64,000 nt of DNA from Spirometra erinaceieuropaei (taxonomy: Eukaryota; Platyhelminthes; Cestoda; Diphyllobothriidea; Diphyllobothriidae): NCBI GenBank assembly GCA_902702965.1, contig CACRXP010000150.1, positions 889,417 through 953,416 on the forward strand, in the 5' to 3' direction. The notes under the pieces were generated by a model, which had not been told where the DNA came from, did no database searches, and saw nothing but the letters and a program-made list of their open reading frames with translations. The position numbers were made by a program, and so were the translations under genes. Within the stretch, counting starts at the first letter, position 1, and each line of letters opens with the position of its first letter. Positions 10,601 through 22,611 of this stretch are shown in pieces.

Positions 10601-11969
10601 ACGTCTCGCTATGCCGAAATCTTCCCAGTCAGGTATTGGATACTGTTTGAGCGATGGCAAAAGGGATATTTACAAATGGTTGCTAGTAGATGTTCCGTAT
10701 TCAAACACTGTACCGCCGGAAAGCTGTCTGAGCTTAAACTCGTGATTGCTGTTCAGTTGACGCGCCAAAATAACTTTTTACGACTATTTTAATACCTACT
10801 GTCTGGTGTAGAATTTTAAGACAAGTTGCACGCGTGTCGCAGGGGAAGAACGAAAATATGAGATAAACAGATTGCTCACTGGGACAGAACAGCCCTAGCC
10901 TACTTTTAATAGCATTTTAGTAGCGACATAGCGCTGACTCTTCTTAAGAGATAGCAAGTCAGTAGGCTGCATTGGACAAAATGACTGAGAGCGTGCTGAA
11001 AACTACAGTCAGGCTAGTCAGTCGTTGTTTCGCCCATATCTCCTCAGGCACGCTGCATGAATTGGGGAACGAAAAATCGGGCTCAGTGCAAGTGAAGCCC
11101 ACCTTTGATGAGACAGCATGATTGAGAGCAGGGCATTTCGTGACGACGGATCGGTAATGATAGGCTACACTGACCAGCGCCTAGAAGCCGTGGATTCGTA
11201 TTCTTCGAAGGGCAAACAACGGCCACTGGCCTAATCGAGATGCTCGCCAAAGCAGTAAGCTTGCGCCTGAACAAATCTTTAAGTCATTTGCAAATAGCTC
11301 ATCACTATGACGCTACACTTTCGAGTAAAACGATGAATGATGATCATGCTGGATATTCCATGCGTTACGTATTGGTGGAGCGCCTGACCATCGAACAACC
11401 AAGCCTATCCCCTGACAGACTTTTCTGTTATCCCTCATTTCATGCCTAATTCATATCCGTTTTTTTGTTTCTCCACTCCTGGGCACAAATTTCAGTTATA
11501 AAAACTTAATTATATTTTGCAAGCATATACATCAGCACACGATCCACCGTCCACCGACAGCTATTTGGGGTCCTTCATCCTACCGCTGCCGAGTTTTCCA
11601 GCGCAAATTAAGTTGAAAGGTAAGAAGATGGACTGAGGAGATTCCCGAGCGGTAGTTAGCGGAAGGAAGAGTTGCATGAAAATGCGACTTGATGGAGGTT
11701 ATTCCGGAACCCGATGACAAATAAGTGCAGGTCTAGAGTGTCATCCCACTCCGCTTCTTTCTGTCTTCAGACTGGGGAACTCATTCTCTCCAGGCACTAT
11801 TGTACGCAACTTACCGTGACCAGTCATGTAGCTAAGGATGATATCTGTGCGAAATTCCTAAAGGATCGCTTTCGATACCTCTCATTGTGATCAGCGGCAA
11901 GTGATACACTGCTAACTAGATAACAATCAAGTCAGTGCGTTTTGGGTTTCTCTTACCTCCTATTTTAAA
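10601..11969. other. Unassigned sequence, weak repeat pair
   Basis: 11525-11815 shares short ordered strings with 20840-20990 ('ccgacagctatttggggtccttcatcctaccg'-like against 'acccacagttaatccgggtccttcaccctaccg'-like), which suggests an old dispersed repeat. No coding signal was seen. Confidence 0.35.
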
Positions 11970-12900
11970 TATGGTATGTGGCGTATCTCATGAAGTATTG
12001 GCCGAAATCCTGAAATGCGTTTTCAATTAGAAGAGATTACTTAGGTGGGTTATAGTACTGATTATCGTGCCGCAGGGTCCTGACACATTTCATTTACGTC
12101 AGGATGCCGGTTTTCAAATGCGATTCTTTCCAACCGCCTGGAAGCACCACAATCACAAAATGACCACTTGTGTAGTATGAAATATTTCTCTTGATTTTCG
12201 ATTTTCTCACAAATTCCAAAATATTTGTGGAAAGCACACACGCAAATATCCTTCATTGTACTCATTCAGTAGTAAAAGATATCTCTTTAAATTCTTCACT
12301 CAAAGAAAGGATAGCTTTCGATCTAAGGGGATTTGGAATTAGGAGGTTGTTTAAGGCCGTGAAATGCCCATCCAGATGGTTTTGGATCTGCTGCTTACTA
12401 ATGCGTCTTACAATGTGATCCATATGTATTGCAAAATGTTATGAGTCCATACATACATACTACACATACTGTACATACTGCATTTTGGTAACCCTAAACA
12501 CAGATGTTAGAGATCTGGTTTGAAATTAATCGTAAATAAGACAATTTTTCAACAACTTTAAAATACCCTTTCCTCCAGTATAAAATTTGCCGGAGACGTA
12601 ACCAGCCGCACGAGGAGGATATTTTCGTGCCTATTTTTCCATAAAATATGCTCGAATTTGTAAGGACAACGATAAATCAACGGAGGAAATTAATAATCAA
12701 TAGTCATTTTTTCGCGAATGTGATTCTTGTGGACGATCGGGAAGAAGCACATTCACAAGCCGGCATCCTGGCGTGACTGAAACTCCCCCGGAATTGCCCT
12801 GAACGATAATTGGTATTACAACCTCACCTAAGTAATCACTTATACTCGAAAAAAAAAAACATTTCAGAATTTCGAGTAAAATTTCATGAGATGCACCACC
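11970..12900. mobile_element. Foldback-type element F, decayed copy
   Basis: The left arm ('tctcatgaagtattggccga', 'agattacttaggtgggttat', 'gccggttttcaaatgcgatt') and right arm (reverse complement of 'ttcatgagat', 'acctcacctaagtaatc', 'cacaagccggcatcc') are the inverted arms of the family defined by the full copy at 50745-52078. The ends have diverged and no transposase is present. Confidence 0.55.
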
Positions 12901-13018
12901 AACTCATCTCACCCAGTATCTCATCCTTCCGGTATTCCAGCGCTGCTTTCTCGTCTAATCTCTCTTGCTCTCCTTTTTGCATAGTTAACCACATGCTGTA
13001 TCGGTTTTTTTTATCCAG

Positions 13019-13212
13019 GTGACGCCAACACTGGCTGGCACGTTTCAACGCGCATGTGGCTTGCTGGTACGATTTTATCGAGGACAGGCCACATCATGCG
13101 CTACTGGCAACCCGACGCCCACGTTCTGTCTGATGCACATTTCGCCGTACTCTCCCTGCGGACGGATGTGTATCGAAATTTCCCAAAGTCACTTCCCTGC
13201 CGGTTTTCTTGA
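13019..13212 (+). CDS. Candidate exon of an unidentified gene
   Basis: A strong acceptor-like tract ('cggttttttttatccag') precedes a 63-codon open stretch beginning with a split codon at 13019 and ending at TGA 13210-13212. It reads 'DANTGWHVSTRMWLAGTI' and 'RYWQPDAHVLSDAHF', which looks protein-like but matches no family I recognise. A second frame is open over the same interval, so the evidence is limited to the acceptor and composition. No donor or partner exon was found; it could be a terminal exon. Confidence 0.3.
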
Positions 13213-14755
13213 AGGCTTTTTCTGGAGTTGAAAGAGGAAGTGGAAAGACCAGATTTTCACAACTGCTGGCTTCCGATGTACCGATTGTTTGTGTTCGTTT
13301 CAGTTCAGACTAGCTCTGAGTTTTAAGAGTACAGGATTCACTTCGAAACCTGGAGTTACATCAGAGAGACCTAGTGGGAAAGACGCTGGGGCCTGACATA
13401 TAAGTCGGACTTCAGGCAGAAATTACGCTTTTCCGAGGTAGGAATGGCCGACAACCCGAGGTATCGCTGGCTTAAAGTCAGGAAAACTTTTGGTGAGACC
13501 AGACAGAGTGTGTAGAGGCGGACCTAGTAGGCAGTCGCGGCAGTTGTTCTTATCAGACGTGCCCAACCGGTTGGGCTCGGCGCGAAGTTTGTACCTGCGA
13601 CTACTCGATGAGGACAAAGATATTGATCGGCGTCAGGGTGTGGGCAATCTGAAGACTGAGTCAGAAGCGCTCGCGCGTGCGCGCAGGCGGTGATTGATAG
13701 ACGCGTTAGAGACAGACGGCAGGCCACATGGGCAAGCGGCCGCTCCGACGTCTACGAGAGCGGACCGCCACAGCCTTACAGACCCGACTACGGGAACTGC
13801 CATGCTACTGACGTGTTGCCTTGGAACGCCAGCCTAGAGTTCTCTCAGGTGGTCATACAGTGATAATCCGTCGATGACCTTGAACCACCGCGGACATTGA
13901 GGGGCAGGCTAGAATGCCCGTGCACTTTGGTCCTGCAGCAAGGTCCGTAGGGCGCCGCATGCCAATGACCTTGAATGTTTCCGGTCGCAACGAACAGGAC
14001 GTGCCCATTGGCTTCAGGAACAGAGTGCTTGTTTTAAATGTTCGACGACCAAGTAGACATGTGAACAGCTGTCTATATAATACTGACGTTTTTTTCTAAC
14101 TGTGTCCAAGACTGTAAGTACTTGGGTCATTATGAATAATAATGAGAGCACGTTTACTGAATGACCGAAAGACATAAGTTTGAAAGGCCTAAACGGCCAT
14201 AAACCAGGAAGGTAGTGGTAACAGGCACACTGATGCTCTCTTGGGAAGAACGCTGTATGAGACATGCGGAGTATATGTGATTATGTGGCCCCAAAAGGAG
14301 ACACACGAGAGATGCGCTGGACCAACACTGGGCCACATCGGACCCCAGCAGGCGTTATCAAAATGCACACTAAAACAAGTGTCAAAATCTCGGGAGGTGC
14401 GATGACAGACCCAGTTACTGGCTGACGCCGTGCACATTGGGACCCTGCCGCTCCCCCCCCCCTTTGTTGTTTTTCAAAGTGCTCGTCATTTGCTGTGTGG
14501 ACCAGGGGATGTGGAGCGGAGCGCCAAGGTGCGGGCTCGGTCGTGCCATCCGCTTGCGCCCTCCCCCGCCTCCGGTCTTTTTGACTCTGTCTTGACACGG
14601 GGTCCAGGTGGGGGAGGAGGGAGAGGAGAGAGTGCGGTAGATGCCGCGCAAGCCTACTACTATAAACTAACTCACGCGCAAGTCCATATTCCTACTCTCA
14701 CCTCGTTGTGGAGAAACGGTGGACATAGTCGGGCACGGCGTTAGAGCTGTTGTAT
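13213..14755. other. Unassigned sequence
   Basis: GC-rich patches (13500-13750 and 14440-14640) yield overlapping open frames without domains. 14450-14700 loosely resembles the G repeats at 17.4 and 18.1 kb. Confidence 0.35.
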
Positions 14756-14863
<108 letters not shown>

Positions 14864-14929
14864 CCAGGGCCCTTTAGGCTTCGTCGAGCGGACTTGCAGA
14901 CAAGTTGAAAGTCCGGGGTGAAAAAAGCG

Positions 14930-15655
14930 CATGCACCGATTCAACAGCAGCGGACAAATAAACGACTCCAGACGTTTTTAGCCCTGGCAACGGGTCTTTT
15001 GGTTTCATTACCTGACGCCTGATGGTTGCCTCCGGTCTGTGTGCAACTCCAACCCCAAGTGGTTCAAGAAGGCGGCCAACAGCTTCCGAAAAGCCCTTGA
15101 CATATGGAAGTGCTCGCCAAACTTTGGTGTCCATGTGGGTAGGCCTTTCCTCCCTTTTGCGTATGCACCGGTTGACGAAGATGCGCGGGTAGTCATTGGC
15201 TTTGAAGACCCGTCGGAGGTATTGTAGTTCGGCAATCTGTTCTTCCGGTTCACTGCAGTTCGTTTCGACACGCCGATAGAGCGTCCTTACACAACTCCGT
15301 TTGTGGCTGACTGGGTGGTTGCTGTTGAAGTTCAGTACTTGCATCGTATTTGTCGCTTTCCTGAACACTTTGGCCTTTAATCAACCACAATCCTTGAGGC
15401 ATACGAAGACCTCCAGGAAGGCCAGCTGGTTGTTCTCTTCCTCCTCCATCGTAAATTGTATGTCCGGGAAGACCGCATTCAGACGTTCCTTGAATGGCAG
15501 CAGTTGATCCCGGTCGATAACGACGAAGGTATCATCCACATACCGGGCACAGAACTTCGGTTTGTGGTGTTGGAAGACCAGCGACTCTAACCGTTGCAGG
15601 ACCGCCTCGGCGATGAACCCCGAAATCGGCGAGGCCATTGGTGTTAAAATATATC
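14930..15655 (-). pseudogene. Penelope-like element RT and linker remnant
   Basis: The minus strand encodes the PLE reverse transcriptase fingers/palm ('PMASPISG', catalytic 'RYVDDTFVV') followed by the conserved PLE thumb/linker ('NFNSNHPVSHKRSCVR', 'YPRIFVNRCIRKREERP', 'VAHRPEATIRR'). A frameshift near 15375 separates the two frames. The reading ends just inside the GIY-YIG domain ('TSGVVY') before unrelated sequence, so the nuclease is lost. The expected glycine before SPISG is alanine. The copy is 5' and 3' truncated and cannot be active. Confidence 0.8.
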
Positions 15656-17379
15656 TACAGCCCATTCGAGCATTAGGTCTACTGGAAGGAGCTTGACCGG
15701 TTCCTTTGAGTTTAGTAAGGTAGTCTAATACATTAGTAATTTGTGGAGCAGATAGTTGGAAATTCTAATTTTGTGCTACAAAATGAAGAAGTATAACGTC
15801 ACGTTGGTATGAGAAAATGCTACATAATCTGCTGGTTCGATATTTCGATGCTTGTTTGCACACAAGCGGAAGTCGGTGAAGTTGTGGCCTGAAAATCTGA
15901 ACTGAGCGCTTGTGAAATGATACCGGTCGTCCTTTTTGAGGTTTTCTCAGCTTGCAGTCAATGCCAGCTGTTAGTTGAGGCTGAATCTGCAGCATGAACC
16001 AGGAGCAGTGCATGGACCTTTTGGAAGGAAGGTTGCCTTGCCCAACCGATCTCAACCGACACCTGTTTAAGAGGTTTGGAGATCAGGACATATTTCCCAG
16101 GAACTAAAGGGCTCAGAAGATCTTGCCCTCAATAAGTACGAAGCAAATCGGTTCAGTTTTGATCAGTAGCGAGGAATCTCTTGTGGAATATTCGAGGGCG
16201 CTTTTGCAGGGTCCCTTGGAAACTCACCCAGCACACGGCTTACTGTCGGAGACACTGTAAAAGCTTCCACCCCAAAATGACCTAATCATTAGGCCCGCTG
16301 CGGGCGTGGGTCTCCACAAATAATTCTAAGGACAGGGTTCGCAACCTACTTGTGAATGAGTTTGCGCACAAAAACCTCAGGGCAGCTGAGCTGGGGCAGA
16401 CTTTGAAGATTTTCGCTTTCAGGTGACCAAAATTGGGATTAGTAATATCAGCGAATGCATCGACTGTGAACCAGCCAGTGCTAACGGAAAATATTCGGAA
16501 CCGGCCCTTGTCTTGGAACGTTATTGCCAAACAGTCGTGTATTTATTCCGCCCCTCGGAAAATACAATTTTACTCATCCTCACAGCTGATACCGGTTGTG
16601 TATGCGTATAGGTGTCTCCCGTACCAATAGTGGCCTTGCGGTTTATTCCAAGGGGTGCCCATTCCCGTGTCCTAACTTCAACCCTAAAACCAACCTCGAT
16701 CCTAAAACAAACTCCCCTAACCCGAACAATAACCTCACTCTCCACCCCACTGGTATGTAACACAGGGCTACCTGTAATACGGGGGTACTTATAGTCGTGC
16801 TAAATTCTGTAGTAAAAACAAGTAATGACAAACTTCTAAATATCGACGTAAATCAGTGTATGAACTTGGAGTACGGCTCTTGAGACATGTCTTTTCGGAC
16901 CATATAACGGTATGTAATCGGCGAAAAACGTGATCGGGCTTTTAGCTGGCATCTGTGCTGAATGTGTGTATGGTAAATCAACCTGACCAAACATGTGACT
17001 TCCGACTGTTGAGCTGAGCCCAGCTCACAAATATTTATCCAGACCGCTTATGATTTGTGTGGTTTTAGGCCGCCTCACTTTCCCTCCACTGTACCATTCA
17101 AAATTCTTACACACATCCTCCTTCCATACGTAAGTGATTGTTACTGTCTAGTCCTTCCTGGGCGCATGCCACTAAATCACCGTAAAGTGGGAGCAGAAAA
17201 ATATTGCATTAGATTGAACATCCAGTCCGGCTGAATTTTTGTTGATTCATGCATTCTTCCGTCCGACCGTCGCGAATTATGACATTCATCGTGTGTCCCG
17301 CAGTATGCTGGACGTCGGACGGTGACTTGCGTGTGAATTAGTCTATAATGATAGTAGCTTTGAGCGACATCTGCTGTCT

Positions 17380-17500
17380 ACCAGCCTCCCTCACCCGCCT
17401 GGGTCCCGTGTCAAGATAGAATCAAGAGGACCGAGGGTGAGATGGGGCGTGGTGACTGACAGAGCTGAACAGACCGTCTACACGTGCCACACGCAAGGCG
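17380..17500 (+). repeat. Dispersed repeat G, copy 1
   Basis: 'gggcgtggtgactgacagag ... accgtctacacgtgccacacgca' aligns by eye with 'gggcgcggtggctgacaaag ... atctacgtgcgccacagatgc' at 18170-18220 and with 'gcagtggctgacagg ... cgtctacgcgcgccacatgcac' near 52170-52215. The latter lies beside a retroelement tail, so G may belong to that element. Confidence 0.45.
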
Positions 17501-18059
17501 AGCCGGATTTCTACGGAAACAGGCAATGTGCCGTAGAGGCCCCATCCAAAAGGAGCGAATACACCCCAGATCTACACCCTGAGAGGAAGAGGAAATTACC
17601 CTCTTGGTTTTCAGCCTTCAAAGCCACGGCTTTTAGTGTACCATGGTAGTATAAAAGTGCATCAAATTTTTGATGGTGAGGAATATGCGCTGAATGCTGT
17701 GAGGTCCCAGTTCCCTGAGTCGAACTCACTCTTTCACCTCTCCCAGGCACCAGTACACTGTCCGCGCTGGTCAGTCATCTGACGCCGGTGCTTCGGATTT
17801 ATTATGGTCGAGAATACGCCGAAGTGCCGCAGAAATGGATTCCCCGGTGTTGGCCTCACAAGTTCTTCCCTCTGTCATACAACAATCAATTGTCCAAGTC
17901 ATTTAACCGTCTAATGCTGAAATCAGGCGCAGCAAAAAACGCGCAGTCTAGTTTTAACTCCTCATTTCTCGCCTCCTATGATGTCTGAATCGCCACAGGC
18001 GACGTGATTCACCAGTGTATCCCCACGAGGTTCGTGCAGCCGTGACTTCCGCCCGCATT

Positions 18060-18245
18060 GGTGTATGGGGAGACGTACTTGCGTTGTGCCCACCTCGCTC
18101 TCTGTTTCCTCGACCACCGCCTTTCAGTTAGAAAACAAAAATCAAGAGGATTGGGGGGGGGAGGTGGGGGCGCGGTGGCTGACAAAGCCAAACTGCGCAT
18201 CTACGTGCGCCACAGATGCCTGGCTCAGAGATTTACGTACGCTAG
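18060..18245 (+). repeat. Dispersed repeat G, copy 2
   Basis: Same ordered strings as at 17380-17500, including 'tcaagaggattggggg' against 'tcaagaggaccgaggg'. Confidence 0.45.
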
Positions 18246-18304
18246 GTCTCATTCATGGGTTCCGGACCTCATTTAAGTGAAAATGGCACAAATGTTACAT
18301 TAAG

Positions 18305-18349
18305 GGGGAGGAGGGGGAGGAGGAGGAGGAGGAGGAGGAGGAGGAGGGG
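18305..18349. repeat. (GGA)n microsatellite
   Basis: A nearly pure GGA/GAG run, located about 110 bp before the 5' end of the PLE insertion at 18459. Confidence 0.95.
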
Positions 18350-18432
18350 CCACTGCGGCCTGACACTCGGTCCAAACCCCACAGTTAGCAACCCGTAAGG
18401 CAACAAAAAAACAGTCCATCGTGATAGATTCA

Positions 18433-18459
18433 AACACGTCAGGTCTGTTATAATGAAGA
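18433..18459 (+). repeat. 27-bp direct repeat, left copy (probable PLE target duplication)
   Basis: It begins 'aacacgtcaggtctgttata' and matches 19431-19457 with a single A/G difference. The pair brackets a truncated PLE exactly, as expected for a target-site duplication. Confidence 0.65.
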
Positions 18460-19091
18460 AGCCAACTATTACCCGCGCATCTTCGTCAACCGCTACATAG
18501 GCAAAAGGGAGGAAAGGCCTAACCGCACGGACACCAAATGTTGGCGAGCGCTTCCGTATTTCAAGAACGTTTCGGAAGCGGTCGACCGCCTTATCGCACC
18601 ACTTAGGGGTTGGAGTTGCACACAGACCGGAGTCAACCATCAGGCATAGTTAATGAAATCGAAAAACCCGCTGCCACGGCAAGAAACGTCTGGAGTCGTT
18701 TATCGGATCTGGTGCAGTTGCGGACAAAGCAACTACATCGGAGAAACTGGAAGACAGCTCCGAACGAGAATGGCCGAACACGCGGCAGCGGTGCGCAGAA
18801 ATGACGCCAGCTCTCAAGTTGCGGCTCATTCGACGAGATCCGGCCACACATTCAAATTCGACGAGGCCGAAATTCCCGCTAGAGGTGACAACCGTGTGAG
18901 CCGGGAGCTGCTTGAGTCGTTGTTTACTGGCCACCAATCTACTAACAAGTGCAATGATTCTCCCATTCAATACTCGGTGCTGAGACTTCGTCTAGGCGGA
19001 GTAATTGGCCACGCGGGAGCGCACAGGTGAACACTCTTTCCAACACCCGGGTCAGCGTGTCAGATGGTCGGGCAGTCATCACACCAACATT
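18459..19091 (+). pseudogene. PLE linker and GIY-YIG endonuclease remnant
   Basis: The reading begins in the PLE linker ('YPRIFVNRYIGKREERP', 'ALPYFKNVSEAVDRL'), is disturbed between about 18590 and 18652, then continues with 'PLPRQETSGVVYRIWC', 'CGQSNYIGETGRQLRTRM' and 'AEHAAAVRRND', the GIY-YIG core with its conserved tyrosines, Arg and following helix. A second frame change near 19027 leads into 'NTLSNTRVSVSDGRAVITP' and the assembly gap. The RT domain is absent, and the domain order is that of canonical endonuclease-bearing PLEs. Confidence 0.8.
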
Positions 19092-19321
19092 NNNNNNNNN
19101 NNNNNNNNNNNNNNNNNNNNNNNNNNNNNNNNNNNNNNNNNNNNNNNNNNNNNNNNNNNNNNNNNNNNNNNNNNNNNNNNNNNNNNNNNNNNNNNNNNNN
19201 NNNNNNNNNNNNNNNNNNNNNNNNNNNNNNNNNNNNNNNNNNNNNNNNNNNNNNNNNNNNNNNNNNNNNNNNNNNNNNNNNNNNNNNNNNNNNNNNNNNN
19301 NNNNNNNNNNNNNNNNNNNNN
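19092..19321. other. Assembly gap (230 N)
   Basis: A run of N inside the PLE insertion; it hides the end of the PLE frame and part of its 3' region. Confidence 1.
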
Positions 19322-19347
19322 CATATGCATGAACCACCCTTATCTGC

Positions 19348-19393
19348 TGTTCTCTGATGATGGATTCGAGCAGGAATCCGAAACGTCAGGCTA
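19348..19393 (+). ncRNA. Hammerhead ribozyme motif in PLE terminal repeat
   Basis: CTGATGA at 19354-19360 is followed by stem II (GGATTC pairing with GAATCC around the loop GAGCAG) and then GAAAC at 19380-19384. The next three bases, GTC, form an NUH cleavage triplet, with the predicted cut between 19387 and 19388. Stem I is TCT before the core with AGG after the cut (U-A, C-G, U-G). Stem III is only A-U and C-G with no loop, which fits the dimer-dependent type I hammerheads reported in Penelope-like elements. Confidence 0.75.
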
Positions 19394-19430
19394 ATAAAGC
19401 TCTTGTCCCAGCGACCATGTCTCCTTCTTC

Positions 19431-19457
19431 AACACGTCAGGTCTGTTATAATGGAGA
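19431..19457 (+). repeat. 27-bp direct repeat, right copy (probable PLE target duplication)
   Basis: Matches 18433-18459 at 26 of 27 positions and directly follows the PLE 3' end. Confidence 0.65.
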
Positions 19458-22433
19458 ATGTGCTCATGTGTCGTCCTATAATGAATCTCTCTCTCCCCCG
19501 TATCGGCCTAAATCTGATTACCCTCTGTCACGCACCAGTCGACTGACCGAGCCTGACAGCCGATGGAAAGGAGGAGAGGGCACAGTGGTTGACGTGGCGT
19601 GAAAGCCCACGTCTAAGGTCTGCCACAGGCGCATTCGGCGCAGCTCGACCAACTCATATCATAAGCCATTGTTAGCACAACTTCGCTCCAGCAAAACTAC
19701 AGGGCAACCTGCTGTCCTCGTCATAGCTCCCTTCCCACGACCGTCACCAGCATCATGACCGTGCCGTCGCCTTGCAGGCCGAACGTCTTGTCTGTGATAC
19801 GGAGACCGTTTTCTGGCCAGGTCTTTTAGAGGCGAGACCCACCGGTGCTTCTACTGTTCTTCCGCCTCTCTCTGCACAGGTGGTGTTATCTGTGGTATTT
19901 TTTCCCGGGCAGTCGTAACTTTAATGTGATGAGCCGGTTGTTGATGCCTTTTCGAAAGACTACCGGACGCCTGATGATCTAGTTAGTCCTCCTTTTGGTG
20001 ACTGCTCCAGCTTCCGTATTTGATTTGTGCTCCGTCCTCCCCCCTAGAAGAGGGTCTGACCGAGGGAAGCGGTGTAGATGTGTATCTGACGACCTCGGAA
20101 GTGGCAGCGTTTGGTCCCCGGTTTGGCGGATTGGCGACAGAACTGACAGAAGTAAAGCGTGTAATTTGCTGTCCAAGTACGATTAAAACCAATGCAGAAG
20201 AGGGACAATAAGCACGTCAGGCGCGGAGGTCGCCTGCATCTCCGGTTGTGCAATGTGTAGGTTAGCATAACATGAATCTTACATCGTATTTTCGAAGTTC
20301 CAACAACTTTCTGTCACGACAGGTTGCGCATAATGTAGGAGAAACAATGGGTGGAAGTGGAGATTCTCGGCTTTGTAACCAATTTTGTAGGAGTGTAAAG
20401 CTTTAAAGAGCCCCTGTGTCGCGACAATGGCTCTGCCGATCGTCGACTCGACCTCCCACTTGCACACCAAAGTCTGTAGCTATATGCAAGTAAGACAAAT
20501 TCGAGTGTTTATACGTACGGTAGCTTCGATTTAAATAAACAAATTTTAACATTTTTCCACACCCCTGTGGTGAACTGGGGCATTAGTTTGGAACATCGAG
20601 AACATACAGTTAATTTCCCAGCGATCGAACACTTTTCCTCTTCTGAAGGCAGTGGCTAGAGTGGATGCAGGGTATATGACTGAAAAAATAAGGCAACGAT
20701 AGGGTGAAGGATTCAACGAAGGGGTACGACAAGACTTTCGGCAGAAATCCAAGCAATTTCTGTGTTTAATTGAATTTCTTCGGCTTACTGTCTGACGTGC
20801 TGCCCCAACCGCAAAACTCCCACTACCACCATTCCTGTGTAACACGATCGACAGCCTACCCACAGTTAATCCGGGTCCTTCACCCTACCGTTGCCGAAAC
20901 TAGGGATAGCGGAAAAGTTAGGATGATTAAGTGTCTTCGTGTTTTTCCTTCTTTCCATACTGGGGACAGCATACCCTTCCAAAAAATTGTATGCATACAA
21001 TCTATGCTTGTTCACAGGTTCGTTTGCCAACCAATCGTAGAACCAGTTAGACCATATTGTCGGTCCTATTGGTTACGTTTGTTTTGTGGGAAAAAATTAC
21101 TACCACTGGTGCTGGGAAATGAATGAATCAGGAAAGGTGCAAATAGTATCTGCACTTTTGTCTCGAGGGTAAGCCGTGACCGAGAATTCGATGTCTGTTG
21201 GATTCCGTCTATACTTCTAGGGATTCTGCCGACCTAACAGAAAACTGTTGGACCTGAACCATTTGTCACAGGAAGATGCTACCCTATGTGGGTAATGAAC
21301 ACAGGCCACTGAACAAGAGAGTATAATTTCCAGCAGAATTGTCATGCAACTTGGCCTCAGAGCTTTTAAAGAGAGCGCGCCTTTTTCGCATAAAATTAAC
21401 GCACGTATTCCTTCGGAACGAGTTTAGTTTTTGGCATTGACAAACTCGTGATAAGAACACGGCCGCCGCCTGATAACGTGCGCTGAGGCGGCTGCGAGAG
21501 TTATTGATTTACGAACTTCACATCTGTTAACATGTATCGATCGTTTTAAGCAGGTCAGAATTCGGTGCAGGTGCATACACCGCAGCACATATTACAAACA
21601 GATGAAAATTTGGGCGATTGGCCTTGCAATTATTGATCTTCGTCGATTACCTCGTAGTAAGGCCCAGGTAGGTGAGGGGTCAAAATTCCGCGCCGCACTG
21701 AAAATGCCGAAGACTCTACCTACAATACTGAGATTTCGATAAAATCATTTGAACTAATACTGTCTCCAATTTTTGCTGCATACATGCGTTTATGGAGGTA
21801 TCACACGTTGCAACGCCCTAAATAGTCAAGAAACTGCCCCGGATTCTTTAAAATTGGTCATATACATGGTGCTGACAACGGCAATTAATCAGAGACGGGT
21901 CATTTTAGTCTTTGTTTATAACCATCGTTCCTTCTATCTCTCGTTCCTCAATAACGGATCAGTTACCGAGGGCCCCAGTCTGGGGCTGTAAGACAAACGA
22001 GAAAGTTTATGTTCTACCTGGCAAGCCTGACCGGTAGCTGGACGTCATTTCCCCGTGGGCTGAGAACGTTCCAAAGTACGGCCGATAGCGTTCGCTCCCA
22101 ACGGCCCTGAGGCACAGAAGGGAGCTTAATTGCTATTTACTCGAGTCTTCTCGGTCTGAGGTTGGGCTTTACCTGGCAGGCAGTCAAAAAGGGAATAAAA
22201 AACGACCAGTTCAAGTTTTCTATCCATCTCGGTAAGGCGCGTTGTGATTACTGATTAGTTCGAACGAATCGAGAAAAACTTTGGGCAAAGTTGTCGGGGC
22301 GGGACTGTCTACAGCACATTATGTTAACGCTCAAAACTATGACAGTAGTATGTGCTAGAGGAAGAGGTTTGTTTTACCATGCCGTCAGATAAGTGTTTCA
22401 GCTAAGAGTTCAGAAAAGTAGATAAGGTGTTAC
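19458..22433. other. Unassigned sequence
   Basis: No domain or clear repeat was recognised, apart from the weak relation of 20840-20990 to 11525-11815. Frames at 19.98-20.21 kb are open on both strands but carry no motif. Confidence 0.35.
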
Positions 22434-22435
22434 CG

Positions 22436-22530
22436 ACAAAGATAAGGGAGACCAGAATGGTTATTTCTGGCTTGTTAGCCGTCATCAGCCAGTCATACCC
22501 AACTCCAAGTGTGGATCACTGGAGATTCGA
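22436..22530 (-). repeat. SINE tail with hammerhead-like core (left arm of an inverted pair)
   Basis: Minus-strand reading over 22450-22494 gives GACTGG, CTGATGA, a stem-loop, GAAA, TAACCATT and CTGGTC. Stem I has two mismatches. The copy faces the plus-strand SINE at 22612-22760. Confidence 0.6.
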
Positions 22531-22611
22531 GCAAGCATGTTCCGTAACCTACCTAATCGGTGAGCGCCCATTGTCATAATTGATATTCCCGATCACAACC
22601 GACAGGACAAC

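Larger units (their letters stand above)
15656..18304. other. Unassigned sequence with repeat fragments
   Basis: 16615-16790 carries CCCTAA-like units and 'gctacctgtaatacgggggtac', which recall the telomere-core MITE. 17380-17500 and 18060-18245 share 'cgtggtgactgacagagc'-like and 'ctacacgtgccaca'-like strings with 52150-52235 (dispersed repeat G). Nothing coding was recognised. Confidence 0.35.
18459..19430 (+). mobile_element. 5'-truncated Penelope-like element
   Basis: This insertion contains the PLE linker, a GIY-YIG nuclease, a 230-base assembly gap and a 3' terminal segment with a hammerhead motif. It is flanked by a 27-bp direct repeat. It starts inside the coding region, so reverse transcription probably stopped early. 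Confidence 0.7.

Noticed and set aside
19005..19394. Long frames spanning X residues
   Set aside because: They cross the assembly gap and are open only because N is not a stop.
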